Origin: an uncultured Lachnospiraceae bacterium
GTDB lineage: Bacteria > Bacillota > Clostridia > Lachnospirales > Anaerotignaceae
Direction of reading: 5' to 3'
Assembly: GCA_944383855.1 (NCBI GenBank)
Contig: CALWRB010000042.1
Span: forward strand, 35,142-99,141
Length of the DNA stretch: 64,000 bases
Shown: positions 8,807 through 17,158 of the stretch, piece by piece
Numbering within the stretch: the first letter of the stretch is position 1
How the letters are laid out: each line of letters opens with the position of its first letter
Position numbers and translations under genes: made by a program
The notes under the pieces: generated by a model
What the model was told of the DNA's origin: nothing
Database searches by the model: none
Seen by the model: the letters and a program-made list of their open reading frames with translations, nothing else

Positions 8807-10135
8807 ATGGGCATTTCATTTCAGATACAGCAGGGTTTTTTAACACAGGACGAAATCAACGCGCTGGCGCCGCGTGTGGCAGCCTGCCATAAAGCGCTGC
8901 ATGAAAAAACGGGAAAAGGCAATGACTTTTTGGGTTGGGTCGACCTGCCCGAAAATTATGACAAAGAAGAATTTGCCAGAATCCAATCTGCGGCGAAACG
9001 AATCTGCGCGGACAGTGAGGTGCTGATCGTCATTGGCATCGGCGGTTCCTATCTGGGGACCAAGACGGCATTGGATTTTATTCATACGCCTTTCTATAAT
9101 GAAAAGAAAAAAGATGCACCGGATATTTATTTTGTCGGCAACAACATCAGTTCCGCATATTTGCAGGATATTTTGGATATTTTAGGCGACCGTGATTTTT
9201 CCGTGAATGTAATTTCCAAATCCGGCACGACTACGGAGCCTGCTATTGCGTTTCGTATCTTCCGCCAACTGTTGGAGGAAAAATACGGCGAAGCAGGTGC
9301 CGCAAAGCGCATCTATGCCACAACAGACCGCGAAAAAGGCGCGTTAAAGCAGTTATGTGACGCCAAAGGGTACGAAACCTTTGTAATTCCCGATGATATC
9401 GGCGGAAGGTTTACCGTTTTGACAGCGGTTGGTCTGCTGGCACTGGCAGTCAGCGGTGCGGATTTGGATGCGCTGATGGCAGGTGCGAAATGGGCGCATG
9501 CAGCGTTTGGCAAAGAAGAACTGAGCCAAAATATCTGCTACCAATACGCTGCGGCGAGATATTTGTTTTATCAACAGGGCAAAAGCATCGAAATATTGGC
9601 AAATTACGAACCGCATATGACCTCTTTCGGCGAGTGGTATAAGCAGCTGTTTGCGGAAAGCGAAGGAAAAGACGGAAAGGGTGTTTTCCCCGTGACGGCA
9701 AACTTTTCCACTGATCTGCATTCGATTGGGCAGTTCATTCAAGAGGGCAGCCGTTACTTCTTTGAAACGGTCATCTGGTGCAATACGCCAAAGCACAATA
9801 TTGCAGTGCCGTTTCACGCGGAAGATATTGACGGCTTGAATTTCCTTTCCGGCAAAGAGATGCAGTTTGTCAACAGCAAGGCATTTGCCGGCACCATGTT
9901 GGCGCATATGGACGGCGGTGTGCCGAATATGGTCATCACGATCGACCGAATGGACGCGTGGCATTTTGGCGCGTTGGTGTATTTCTTTGAAAAGGCAGTC
10001 GGTATCAGCGGGTATTTATTGGATGTCAACCCGTTTGACCAGCCGGGCGTCGAGGCGTATAAAAAGAATATGTTCGCTTTGCTGGGAAAACCCGGCTATG
10101 AGGCGCGTAAGGCGGAGTTGGAACAAAGATTGTGA
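8807..10135 (+). CDS. pgi: Glucose-6-phosphate isomerase
   Basis: 442 residues, the usual length in Bacillota. It interconverts glucose-6-phosphate and fructose-6-phosphate in glycolysis. The SIS-fold motifs [11 protein letters not shown] (about 76), [15 protein letters not shown] (about 140) and [13 protein letters not shown] (about 195) are intact, and the C-terminal active-site lysine region [12 protein letters not shown] is present. The ATG at 8807 has GGGAGG at good spacing. The frame is open for another 46 codons upstream, but that part has no ribosome site. Confidence 0.96.
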   Translation: MGISFQIQQGFLTQDEINALAPRVAACHKALHEKTGKGNDFLGWVDLPENYDKEEFARIQSAAKRICADSEVLIVIGIGGSYLGTKTALDFIHTPFYNEKKKDAPDIYFVGNNISSAYLQDILDILGDRDFSVNVISKSGTTTEPAIAFRIFRQLLEEKYGEAGAAKRIYATTDREKGALKQLCDAKGYETFVIPDDIGGRFTVLTAVGLLALAVSGADLDALMAGAKWAHAAFGKEELSQNICYQYAAARYLFYQQGKSIEILANYEPHMTSFGEWYKQLFAESEGKDGKGVFPVTANFSTDLHSIGQFIQEGSRYFFETVIWCNTPKHNIAVPFHAEDIDGLNFLSGKEMQFVNSKAFAGTMLAHMDGGVPNMVITIDRMDAWHFGALVYFFEKAVGISGYLLDVNPFDQPGVEAYKKNMFALLGKPGYEARKAELEQRL

Positions 10136-10168
10136 TTTCTCCCCAAAAAAACAGACTGAGATCACGAA

Positions 10169-10206
10169 AGCGGCGGCAGAACGAAACGTATGCCGTCGTT
10201 TTTTTG
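10169..10206 (+). terminator. Intrinsic terminator of pgi
   Basis: AGCGGCGGCA (10169-10178) pairs with TGCCGTCGTT (10191-10200) using two G-T wobbles. A run of T follows. Confidence 0.75.
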
Positions 10207-10227
10207 CCCGAAAAAAAGGAGTTGTCT

Positions 10228-10416
10228 ATGGCAGAACAGAACGGGACGCCCGCCGCACCCCTGCGCGTATCATCACAATACAGAGGAGCGGCAGGCCATC
10301 GTTTGGGAATTATTCATTGCTCAAAACGGCACGGAAGCATTCCGCGGCAAGCTGATGGTATTTGCCGACAGCTTGCAGGACGGTTAAGCGCCGGGAAAGC
10401 GGAAAGTATGCGATAG
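10228..10416 (+). pseudogene. Possible frameshifted remnant ORF
   Basis: An ATG with AAAAAGGAG upstream opens a 62-codon frame (MAEQNGTPAAPL...). A second frame over the same bases reads TEERQAIVWELFIAQNGTEA and onward to a stop at 10387, which looks more protein-like than the first. Together they suggest a small gene broken by a frameshift, or its tail end. I do not recognise a family. It could also be meaningless. It lies at the left edge of an AT-richer patch of orphan genes. Confidence 0.25.
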
Positions 10417-10551
10417 GAGCCGCCCGGACAGGGAACGGTTCGGCGATGGACTGAAATGAGGTAGATTTATTCATGTCCGCATGGTACAATTCTCTTAATA
10501 CAACAGCACGATACAGCAGCAAGGCGAATCGAAACTTGACGGAGGTATTTG

Positions 10552-11028
10552 ATGAACAGTACAACTTCAAAATTACGAATCAAAACATTCGATGGCTCAT
10601 TATTTGATGTTACAGTAACCCCCAAATGTATGGACAGTTCCGTTGAATTTAACATGGAATACTATGATGAGGAGGGAGATAAATCTCTGCGGAAAGTAAA
10701 GATTCGGTTTCAAAATGTTGTTGCCATTGATTTTGAGGTGAACTTTTTTGATAATTTTATCGGCGCTGAACTTTTTGGATTTTATGAAATTTTCCAAGAA
10801 GAAATGAAGAAAAAAATAGTAGAAAAGGTCTTTCAAAATCGCTTAGATGGTTATTTATACCATGGAGATTATGATTACGACCCGAACGAAGAAAATGATA
10901 TGTTGAATTGGCGTGAGCCGATCGATGAATTATTTCAAAATATGGAAAAATATCATCTTTATCAGCAGCAAACGCAAGGCGGTATCTATTACATTTTGGC
11001 AAGCGGTTATGAAATGATCGGGCAGTAG
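10552..11028 (+). CDS. Hypothetical acidic protein, 158 residues
   Basis: I recognise no family. The protein has no signal peptide or membrane segment. It is acidic and aromatic-rich, predicted cytoplasmic, with an N-terminal beta-rich part (about 5-70) and a more helical C-terminal part. A clean GGAGG site sits 6 nt before ATG at 10552; the TTG three bases earlier is too close. Base composition is AT-richer than the flanking housekeeping genes, and it ends with its own terminator. Size and composition recall orphan immunity-type proteins, but no toxin is next to it, so that is only a thought. Confidence 0.7.
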   Translation: MNSTTSKLRIKTFDGSLFDVTVTPKCMDSSVEFNMEYYDEEGDKSLRKVKIRFQNVVAIDFEVNFFDNFIGAELFGFYEIFQEEMKKKIVEKVFQNRLDGYLYHGDYDYDPNEENDMLNWREPIDELFQNMEKYHLYQQQTQGGIYYILASGYEMIGQ

Positions 11029-11067
11029 CGATCGCCGCCTGATACAGCCGAATACATGAAACGTGAG

Positions 11068-11101
11068 CAGCTATTTTCGCACAGAAAACGGCTGTTTTTT
11101 T
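11068..11101 (+). terminator. Terminator after the 158-residue orphan gene
   Basis: CAGCTATTTTC (11068-11078) pairs with GAAAACGGCTG (11084-11094) with one mismatch and one wobble. A T7 run follows. Confidence 0.75.
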
Positions 11102-11219
11102 CTACGCCGAACAGATGCGACAAAAACGCAAAAGAACGGCATAACCGTTTGGCTACACCGTTCCCTGTGAAAATATTTCTTCTTTTATCGTCCCGTTTCC
11201 GGGTGTTTTTGAAAACGCA

Positions 11220-11480
11220 TTATTCCGTTTTGGTAATATTGGACAGATCGTCTTCAAATCGAAGCAACATATACGGTTTGATCTCTAACGCTTCCGCCAT
11301 GGAAAATAAAGTTTCCAAAGAAACGCCTCGAATGATGTTGGGACTTTCGATCTGCGCGATAAAAGACCAACTTTTGCCGATCCGTTCGGCGAACTGCTCT
11401 TGGGTGTATCCTCTTAATTTGCGATAATATGCGATTTTTAACCCAAGCAGTTTATAGTATGCTTCATAGTTTGTGTTCAT
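11220..11480 (-). CDS. XRE-family helix-turn-helix regulator, 86 residues
   Basis: A single Cro/C1-type HTH domain fills most of the protein: KIAYYRKLRGYTQEQFAERI (helices 1-2), then the recognition helix SWSFIAQIE. It has no effector domain, so it probably acts as a simple DNA-binding dimer. ATG at 11480 with AGGTGAT upstream fits better than a GTG three codons earlier. It is divergent from a second XRE gene across a 160-nt promoter region. Such pairs usually regulate themselves or each other, but the targets are unknown. Confidence 0.83.
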   Translation of the reverse strand: MNTNYEAYYKLLGLKIAYYRKLRGYTQEQFAERIGKSWSFIAQIESPNIIRGVSLETLFSMAEALEIKPYMLLRFEDDLSNITKTE

Positions 11481-11576
11481 ATGGATCACCTGCGATCAGT
11501 ATGTTGTTTTTTTATCTTGCGAATCGCCCACGATACTATGCTATCAGTTTTTTCCCGAAAAAGTTATAAATTATGG

Positions 11577-11606
11577 TTGTATATTTATTTACTTTAAGTA
11601 TATAAT
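11577..11606 (+). promoter_or_regulatory. Promoter and possible operator between divergent XRE genes
   Basis: TTGTAT (11577-11582), an 18-nt spacer and TATAAT (11601-11606) precede the plus-strand XRE gene. The near-palindrome TACTTTAAGTA lies inside the spacer and could be bound by either XRE protein. Confidence 0.5.
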
Positions 11607-11640
11607 CATATCATAGAAGTAAAAAAAAGGGGTGAAAAGA

Positions 11641-11979
11641 ATGGCTTTTTCGGAAAACCTGAAGCGTTTACGCAAACAAAATGGGATCAAGCAAAAAGAA
11701 CTCGGGGAGTATATCGGCTACGGCTGCACAGCGATCGCCAATTACGAAAGCGGGAGAAATAAGCCTGATCTGGATATTGCACTTAAGATCGCGCAATATT
11801 TTCATGTGACATTGGACGAGCTGGTGCGGGAAGGGGAATCTCAGCCGGCGCCTCTGCTGCTGTTGGAGGAGGAAGAAGTCAAGCGTACATATGAAACATT
11901 GCGGGAAATGTTTCCGCAGGCGCAGACACAAATGCTTGCGGCGGCAAGTTTGATTTTGAGTAAAAAAGAGTGCCATTGA
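11641..11979 (+). CDS. XRE-family helix-turn-helix regulator, 112 residues
   Basis: The N-terminal Cro/C1 HTH domain (about 1-60) contains LKRLRKQNGIKQKELGEYIG and the recognition segment TAIANYESGRNKPDLDIALKIA. A short acidic and then helical tail (about 65-112) probably mediates dimer formation. ATG at 11641 is 6 nt after GGGGTG. A GTG three codons earlier overlaps the ribosome site and is less likely. It is divergent from the other XRE gene and just upstream of a GntR gene that has its own promoter. Target genes are unknown. Confidence 0.87.
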   Translation: MAFSENLKRLRKQNGIKQKELGEYIGYGCTAIANYESGRNKPDLDIALKIAQYFHVTLDELVREGESQPAPLLLLEEEEVKRTYETLREMFPQAQTQMLAAASLILSKKECH

Positions 11980-12020
11980 AATTTTTTTCATAAAAAAAAT
12001 AAATGCCCCTTTTAAAAAGG

Positions 12021-12050
12021 TAGACATCGTCTGAAACTCTGCGATATAAT
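12021..12050 (+). promoter_or_regulatory. Promoter of the GntR gene at 12100
   Basis: TAGACA (12021-12026), an 18-nt spacer and TATAAT (12045-12050) lie 50 nt upstream of the start. Confidence 0.55.
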
Positions 12051-12099
12051 AAGGATGGGTATCAAGATTATATTTTGGGAGGATTGGAGCGGGTGAAAG

Positions 12100-12774
12100 A
12101 TGAGTGAAAAAAATACATTGGCAAATCAGATCTACCGTCAGATGAAAGAGGATATTTCCAATAAGGTGTATCAGCCCGGGGAAAAGCTGAACATCAAGGA
12201 ACTTTCACGCAAGTACGATGTCAGCGATACACCGGTCAAGCAGGCTTTGCTGCGCTTGGAGGAAGATAAGCTGGTCGTAAATGTACCGAATAAAGGCATG
12301 AGTGTGCGTGCGGTGTCTTTGGAAGAAATGGACGATATTTTTGCGCTGCGTATGATGATGGACAGTTATTTCATCAAAGATATTATTTCGACGCTGAGTT
12401 TTAATGAAACCATTCGCCAACAGCTTTTGGAGAATTTGCAGGCGCAGAAAGATTATATCGCAGACGAGGCTGCCCGAGCGGATCGGGAGTTGTTTTATCA
12501 GCTGGATCTGCAGTTTCATACACTGTATCTGTCCTGTGTGGGCAACAGTAAGCTCTTGGAGCTGTCCCGCGCGATGAATCCGTTTATGTATACGGCTTAT
12601 CAATATATGCAGCAGTCGCACGTCAGAGATGAGGAATGTGTGGCGGAGCATGAGGAGATCTTGACCGCTGCGCTGCAAAAAGACGAGGAACGGCTCAAAA
12701 ACGCTTTGCAGGCGCATATTTTGCGTTCCAAACGTGCGGTGCATTTGATTTTTAAGGTCAATCAACTGCTGTAA
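12100..12774 (+). CDS. GntR-family regulator, FCD subgroup
   Basis: 224 residues. The winged HTH (about 8-75) reads QIYRQMKEDISNKVYQPGEK then LSRKYDVSDTPVKQALLRLEE. The FCD-type helical domain follows (about 85-215) with FHTLYLSCVGNS and AEHEEILTAAL, positions that usually carry metal or carboxylate ligands. It belongs to the same family as the regulator at 3028 but is clearly a different protein. It converges on an esterase gene; panF-yhdT beyond that is a conceivable target. The ATG follows a weak GGGTGAAAG site. Confidence 0.88.
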   Translation: MSEKNTLANQIYRQMKEDISNKVYQPGEKLNIKELSRKYDVSDTPVKQALLRLEEDKLVVNVPNKGMSVRAVSLEEMDDIFALRMMMDSYFIKDIISTLSFNETIRQQLLENLQAQKDYIADEAARADRELFYQLDLQFHTLYLSCVGNSKLLELSRAMNPFMYTAYQYMQQSHVRDEECVAEHEEILTAALQKDEERLKNALQAHILRSKRAVHLIFKVNQLL

Positions 12775-12791
12775 CATACGAAATAGGAGAG

Positions 12792-12837
12792 AAAAAAACA
12801 GTTCGTGTTCGGTTGGAAGAACATGAACTGTTTTTTT
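12792..12837. terminator. Bidirectional terminator between gntR and the esterase gene
   Basis: CAGTTCGTGTTC pairs with GAACATGAACTG across an 8-nt loop. A7 lies on one side and T7 on the other, so it can serve both converging genes. Confidence 0.85.
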
Positions 12838-12863
12838 GTGTCGAAACAGAAATTTTGCAGTAC

Positions 12864-13799
12864 TTAGCGCTGCAAAAAATCCCTGATCTGTAAAAGCACT
12901 TTCTGCGCGGCGTCAAAACGGTACCAGTATAGTAAAAAACCGTGCATCAAGCCTTCGGCACGAAGCAGTGTCACATCGTTTCCTGCCGAACGAAGCATTG
13001 CGGCATACGCTTCCCCGTCGTCCCGCAGGGGATCGCACGCCGCGGTAATGACGAATGTCTGCGGCAAAGCGGAAAGATCCGTAGCTTTTGCGGGGAACAG
13101 GTAAGGGTCGTTCTGCAGCGATTTTTCTTGCGGCAGGTAGAAGGACATGCAGTGGTCCATCATTTTTTTCGGCAGCACATAACCGCCGCAGCCGAATGCC
13201 GCAACAGAGGCGGAATCTTCGTCCGCAACTGCGCCGAAAGAACCGTAACAAAGCAGTGCGCGGTGAATCTTCGGACCCTTGCGATCTCTTGCCATCAGGC
13301 ACAGCACGGCACTGATGGAAGCGCCCGCACTGTCCCCGCCGACTGAGATCTGATGCGGGTCGGCGCCAAAGCGCGCGGCATTTTCCGCTGCCCAAAGCAG
13401 TGCGGCATAACCGTCTTGCATACAGGCGGGCCAAGGGGCTTCCGGTGCCAAGCGATATCCGACGGAAACCACCACACAGTCGCAAAGCTGCGCAAGCCTG
13501 CGGCAGAGGTCGTCGTGACTTTGAATATTGTGCATGATAAAGCCCCCGCCGTGAAAATATAACAGCAAAGGACGGCATTTTGTGTCCTCGCAAGGCAGAT
13601 AGATACGCAGCGGGATACTGCCGCCTTCTGTGGCGATCTCCTCATCGATGCTTTGTTGAATCGGTACGCGGTGGATCTTGTCGTGAAAGGTTTCGTCTGC
13701 ACTTTGCCGCATCTGTTCCACGGAAGGATACTCCGTGGGAACGGTATTTAGCCTGTCCCCGTAAAACGCGGCAACTTGTGGGTCTAACATGGAAGACAA
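12864..13799 (-). CDS. Alpha/beta hydrolase, HSL-type esterase/lipase
   Basis: About 311 residues. The oxyanion motif HGGGF (about 81), the nucleophile elbow GDSAGAS (about 152) and a C-terminal acid and histidine (CDPLRDD and MHGFLLYW) define the hormone-sensitive-lipase family of carboxylesterases. It is cytoplasmic with no signal peptide. The start is uncertain: TTG at 13799 has AAAGGAG at proper spacing, ATG at 13790 has only a distant site, and ATG at 13808 abuts the ribosome site. The natural substrate is unknown. It lies downstream of panF behind a terminator, so it may have its own promoter. Confidence 0.85.
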   Translation of the reverse strand: MSSMLDPQVAAFYGDRLNTVPTEYPSVEQMRQSADETFHDKIHRVPIQQSIDEEIATEGGSIPLRIYLPCEDTKCRPLLLYFHGGGFIMHNIQSHDDLCRRLAQLCDCVVVSVGYRLAPEAPWPACMQDGYAALLWAAENAARFGADPHQISVGGDSAGASISAVLCLMARDRKGPKIHRALLCYGSFGAVADEDSASVAAFGCGGYVLPKKMMDHCMSFYLPQEKSLQNDPYLFPAKATDLSALPQTFVITAACDPLRDDGEAYAAMLRSAGNDVTLLRAEGLMHGFLLYWYRFDAAQKVLLQIRDFLQR

Positions 13800-13837
13800 T
13801 CGCTCCATCTCCTTTCCAAAATACAATAAGGCTTTTG

Positions 13838-13877
13838 AAAAAAGGGAATTTCGTTTGGAACGGAATCCCCTTTTTTT
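13838..13877 (-). terminator. Terminator of yhdT-panF
   Basis: On the minus strand GGATTCCGTT and a partner AAACGAAATTCC form a slightly imperfect stem. A T-run (A-run at 13838-13843) follows, just past the panF stop. Confidence 0.6.
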
Positions 13878-13884
13878 ACGTTCA

Positions 13885-15387
13885 TCAGAAACATTGCTCC
13901 ATTGTTTCCTGATCCGGTGTGGTATTGGTGATAAAGCCTGTGATAAAGTATGCAGCACCGCCCAGCAGCAACGCAATTACGATCTCATGGATATGGAAGG
14001 GTGCGATTTTGACCTGATTGAAGAATACAAATGTCGCAACACCTACCAGAATAGAGGCGATACAGCATTTTGCATTGCCTTTTTTCCAATATAAACCGCC
14101 GATCAACGGCCAGAAGAAAGTGGATTCCAGACCGCCGAATGCAAACAGATTGATCCATACGATGATATCCGGCGGGTTCAGAGAAAGCAGGAATACTACA
14201 ACACCGATCAGAAGCGTAATGGCAAAACTATTGCGGGATATTTTCTGCTCCAGCTCTTTTTTGCTGCGGTCTTTGACCAGATAGCTCAGCCAAAGATCTT
14301 TGATGATGGTAGCGGAAGCTAAAATCAGCAAAGAGGATACGGTAGACATGACTGCCGCAAGCGGTGCGGCAAGGAAAAGCCCCGCTGCCCAGCTTGGCAT
14401 ATATTCCAAAACAACATAAGGAATGACCTGATCTGTGCTTGCCAGACCGCCTTCGGGCAAAAGCGGCAATGTCAAAGCACCCGCAAAATGCATACCGATC
14501 ATCAAAATACCGACTACGATCGTGCCGTAAAGCATCGCACGGTGCATGGAAGCGGTATCTTTAAAGCCCATGGCGCGTACGGCGGTCTGCGGCAGACCCA
14601 GCACACCGATGCCGACCAATACCCAGAAAGAGATCAGGTATCCCGGTGCCAGTGCGGTATTGCCGCCGCTGTATTCGCCCATGCCCATCAGACTCCATCC
14701 GGGGTTTGTATTGTTGAGTGTCTCAGCGATCTCACCCATGCCGCCGCCGGCACGCAGTACGAAAAACAGCAGTAAAAAGGTACCGATTGTCATAATAATA
14801 CCCTGGAAGGTATCCGTGATCACAACGGCTTTAAAACCGCCGATGGAAGTGTATAAAATAACGATTGCGCCGAAAATGATCAGACCCACCCAGTACGGCA
14901 GTCCCGTCACAGTCTGGATCAGTGTTGCGCCGCCGATAAACTGCGCGATCATCTGCGTGATGAAGAAGATAACCAGAAAAATACCGCATAACGCCACTAC
15001 AAGCGGGGAGCCGTATCTGGCTTTGAAGTAATCGGTGACGGTAACGGCATCGATCCTTCTGGAGATCAGCGCAAATTTCTTACCGACGACACCGAGTGTC
15101 AAAAATGCGGTGCCGATCTGGATCGCCGCTACCCAAGACTGTGTCAATCCCCAGCTTGCGGCAAGTCCGGGTCCGCCCAAAAAGGAGCTTGCACTGGTGT
15201 AAGTGGCTACCAGTGTCATGGCAAGCACCAAACCGCCCATCGTTCTGCCGCCGATGAAATAGCTTTGCAAAAAGCCGTGCTTTTTTGTTTCCTTGGCGGC
15301 ACTGCGGCTCATGAAAATACCCAAAGCCATATTGATAATCAAATATGCCGCAAGCAGCGCGAGAATGGTCATTTGCTTTTCATTCAT
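13885..15387 (-). CDS. panF: Sodium/pantothenate symporter
   Basis: 500 residues, an SSS-family permease with about 13 helices. The PanF pattern FIGGRTMGGLVLAMTLVATYTSASSFLGGPG near residue 45-75 and the ITDTFQGIIMTIG segment are clear. It imports pantothenate, the CoA precursor, with sodium. The partner YhdT gene overlaps its start by 4 nt, the same order as in many bacteria and strong support for the PanF assignment. The pair is preceded by an unusually long leader, which suggests regulation after transcription starts. Confidence 0.92.
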   Translation of the reverse strand: MNEKQMTILALLAAYLIINMALGIFMSRSAAKETKKHGFLQSYFIGGRTMGGLVLAMTLVATYTSASSFLGGPGLAASWGLTQSWVAAIQIGTAFLTLGVVGKKFALISRRIDAVTVTDYFKARYGSPLVVALCGIFLVIFFITQMIAQFIGGATLIQTVTGLPYWVGLIIFGAIVILYTSIGGFKAVVITDTFQGIIMTIGTFLLLFFVLRAGGGMGEIAETLNNTNPGWSLMGMGEYSGGNTALAPGYLISFWVLVGIGVLGLPQTAVRAMGFKDTASMHRAMLYGTIVVGILMIGMHFAGALTLPLLPEGGLASTDQVIPYVVLEYMPSWAAGLFLAAPLAAVMSTVSSLLILASATIIKDLWLSYLVKDRSKKELEQKISRNSFAITLLIGVVVFLLSLNPPDIIVWINLFAFGGLESTFFWPLIGGLYWKKGNAKCCIASILVGVATFVFFNQVKIAPFHIHEIVIALLLGGAAYFITGFITNTTPDQETMEQCF

Positions 15388-15650
15388 TTTGCCACCTCCT
15401 CATCTTCCTCCAGTGAGAAATTCACGAATACTTTTTTTAACAGATAAATCACACCGACTACACCGATCACAAATACACCCGGTGTAGACAGCCACCACCA
15501 TAGCGGCAGATGCCAGAAGTAGATCTCTGCCCCGGAAAGCCCGTAGCCGCATCCGATATGCCAAAGCATACAGATGACAAACAGAATCACGGTGGCTTTT
15601 GCCTCTTTTTTGATCTGCGCATTTTTTTCCTGTCTTGTCATTGGTTTCAT
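15384..15650 (-). CDS. yhdT: YhdT family small membrane protein (DUF997)
   Basis: 88 residues with two hydrophobic helices (about 20-40 and 50-72) and a charged acidic tail. The WHIGCGYGLSG stretch and the WHLPLWWWLS segment are typical of YhdT. It is always found just before panF and is thought to assist the symporter; its mechanism is not known. Its stop overlaps the panF start (ATGA-type coupling). The ATG follows GGAGG 8 nt upstream. Confidence 0.9.
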   Translation of the reverse strand: MKPMTRQEKNAQIKKEAKATVILFVICMLWHIGCGYGLSGAEIYFWHLPLWWWLSTPGVFVIGVVGVIYLLKKVFVNFSLEEDEEVAK

Positions 15651-15940
15651 GTTTGCACCTCCGTCATTCGCTTTCTAAAGCGAATTATCCCATAAAAAAA
15701 GCCGCTCGGCACGGCAAAAGCCTCTGCCGATACGGAACGGTACTGGATTCGCAGCAAAAAAACTCAGCCTGTCGGAACAATGCCGACAAAAAAATTTCCG
15801 CCTTCTTTTTTTTGTCCCGTTGCAATAATATGCTTGCATACAGGCAAATCAGCAGTCGGATCACGGCTGAAAGGGATAGATGTTCTTTTTTGTCTGCGGT
15901 ACAGTTTCTCTTGCGCTGATTGGAGAATACCGTCCGTCAT
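15651..15940 (-). promoter_or_regulatory. Long 5' leader of yhdT-panF with attenuator-like hairpins
   Basis: From the predicted start near 15938 to the yhdT ATG are almost 290 nt. In transcript order it holds a hairpin GTCGG/CCGAC at 15770-15786, then TCGGCA...TGCCGA (15706-15730) with an inner GGC-TTTT-GCC. The latter competes with GCCG...CGGC (15701-15715), which is directly followed by T7 (15694-15700). An 18-bp palindrome TTCGCTTT-CT-AAAGCGAA (15667-15684) comes before the SD. This layout looks like conditional termination. A 58-codon ORF (15764-15940) also lies in the leader. No known riboswitch or T-box signature is seen. Confidence 0.45.
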
Positions 15941-15944
15941 TGAC

Positions 15945-15973
15945 ACTATATCATGCGAAAGGAAGTGTGTAAA
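15945..15973 (-). promoter_or_regulatory. Sigma-A promoter of yhdT-panF
   Basis: On the minus strand TTTACA (15968-15973), 17 nt and TATAGT (15945-15950). Confidence 0.6.
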
Positions 15974-16022
15974 GAGAAAAAGTGAAAAATTTGTCAATAT
16001 CCTTTTTTAGTCGTAATAATGC

Positions 16023-16051
16023 TTGACAAACGATATCCGATTTCCTATAAT
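16023..16051 (+). promoter_or_regulatory. Consensus sigma-A promoter of ribU
   Basis: TTGACA (16023-16028), a 17-nt spacer and TATAAT (16046-16051): a perfect consensus, placed just before the FMN riboswitch. Confidence 0.8.
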
Positions 16052-16083
16052 GAAACCGTAACAACTGTATAGTGTCACATTCT

Positions 16084-16194
16084 TCAGGGCAGGGTGTAAT
16101 TCCCGATCGGCAGTAAAGTCTGCGAGCGTCTTTTGACGCAGGAAACGGTGCGATTCCGTTACCGACAGTGATAGTCTGGATGGGAGAAGAATAG
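16084..16194 (+). promoter_or_regulatory. FMN riboswitch (RFN element)
   Basis: The conserved blocks are in order: CAGGGCAGGGTG, TTCCCGATCGGCAGTA, AGTCTGCGA, a variable stem GCGTCTTTTGACGC, CGGTGCGATTCCG, ACCGACAGTGATAGTCTGGATG, then GGGAGAAGA. They form the six-way junction that binds flavin mononucleotide. It is followed by a terminator hairpin at 16267 and then ribU, so high FMN should stop synthesis of the riboflavin transporter. Confidence 0.96.
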
Positions 16195-16266
16195 AAGAAA
16201 AACGGTACGCCGCAGAAAGAGAAATCTTTCGTGGTTTTTTCGTGCCGTAACTTCCTTTCGTAAATC

Positions 16267-16299
16267 AAAGCCTGAAGATATTCAGGCTTTCTTTTTTTC
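16267..16299 (+). terminator. Expression-platform terminator of the FMN riboswitch
   Basis: AAAGCCTGAA (16267-16276), loop GATA and TTCAGGCTTT (16281-16290) are followed by C and T7. It lies between the aptamer and the ribU start. Confidence 0.85.
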
Positions 16300-16371
16300 T
16301 CCGGACAAGAAAGATGCGCGGAGCAAAGTTTGCCTGAAAAATCTGAGCAAAGAAAACGGAGGTCTTACCAA

Positions 16372-16956
16372 ATGGAAAACACAATGAAAGCAAACAACCA
16401 GACAAAAGATATGAGCAGAAACCGAAACTATACAACAAGGAAACTGGTTTCCATGGCGATGTTGGTCGCGATCAGTGTAGTATTGGTCTATGCAGTGCAT
16501 ATTCCGTTCCCGCCGGCGCCTTTTTTGGAGTATGATCCCGCGGATATCCCGATTTTGATTGGTGCATTTGCGTTTGGTCCGGTGGCAGGCGTGGTGCTGA
16601 CCGTGATCGCATCGGTCATTCAGGGGATTACCGTCAGTGCGGCAGGTACTTGGATCGGTATTGTGATGCATATTTTCGCGACAGGCTGCTGTGTGATCGT
16701 GGCAGGCAATATTTACCGCAGAAATAAAACCAAAAAAACAGCGCTGATCGCTTTGGTCGCAGGCGCGCTGACACAGACGGTGGCGATGGTATTTATGAAT
16801 CTGCTGCTGACACCTCTGTTTATGGGAGAGCCTTTGGAAACGGTCATCGGTATGCTGTTACCTGTCATCATTCCGTTTAACCTGTTGAAGGCGGGGATCA
16901 ACTGCATCGTGACATTTTTCCTGTATAAGTCCATTTCTCATGTCATCAAGGGCTGA
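16372..16956 (+). CDS. ribU: Riboflavin ECF transporter S component
   Basis: 194 residues with about six membrane helices. It is the substrate-binding S subunit of an energy-coupling-factor transporter and works with the shared EcfA/A'/T module encoded elsewhere. The segments PFPPAPFLEYDPADIPILIGAF and LKAGINCIVTFFLYK are typical of RibU. ATG at 16372 lies 10 nt after CGGAGG; the longer frame from 16330 lacks a ribosome site. The upstream FMN riboswitch makes the riboflavin or FMN role nearly certain. Confidence 0.95.
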   Translation: MENTMKANNQTKDMSRNRNYTTRKLVSMAMLVAISVVLVYAVHIPFPPAPFLEYDPADIPILIGAFAFGPVAGVVLTVIASVIQGITVSAAGTWIGIVMHIFATGCCVIVAGNIYRRNKTKKTALIALVAGALTQTVAMVFMNLLLTPLFMGEPLETVIGMLLPVIIPFNLLKAGINCIVTFFLYKSISHVIKG

Positions 16957-17001
16957 GAGATCTCACATGGATCCTATTTTGTAAATCAATATATTCCTAT
17001 G

Positions 17002-17045
17002 AAAAAAGCGGTGGTGGGAAAATTTTTCCATCAGCCGCTTTTTTT
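17002..17045 (+). terminator. Terminator of ribU
   Basis: AAAAAAGCGG ... CCGCTTTTTT with extra inner pairing GGAAAA/TTTTTCC and a T8 run. Confidence 0.8.
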
Positions 17046-17158
17046 TGTGCAAAAGACACGCAAAAGCATACAGAATTAAGAATTCTGTTGTTTTTTCCCG
17101 TCGTTTCTTGTGGTAAGATAAAAGAAAAAAGGCAATGGATACGGGGGGAGGTTTTTTT

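Noticed and set aside
15764..15940. The 58-codon ORF in the yhdT leader as a protein gene
   Set aside because: Its ATG falls at the predicted transcription start with no SD. I kept it only as a feature of the leader.
15651..15940. T-box or known riboswitch in the yhdT-panF leader
   Set aside because: The conserved T-box GGTGG and specifier features and the cores of common riboswitches were not found by eye.
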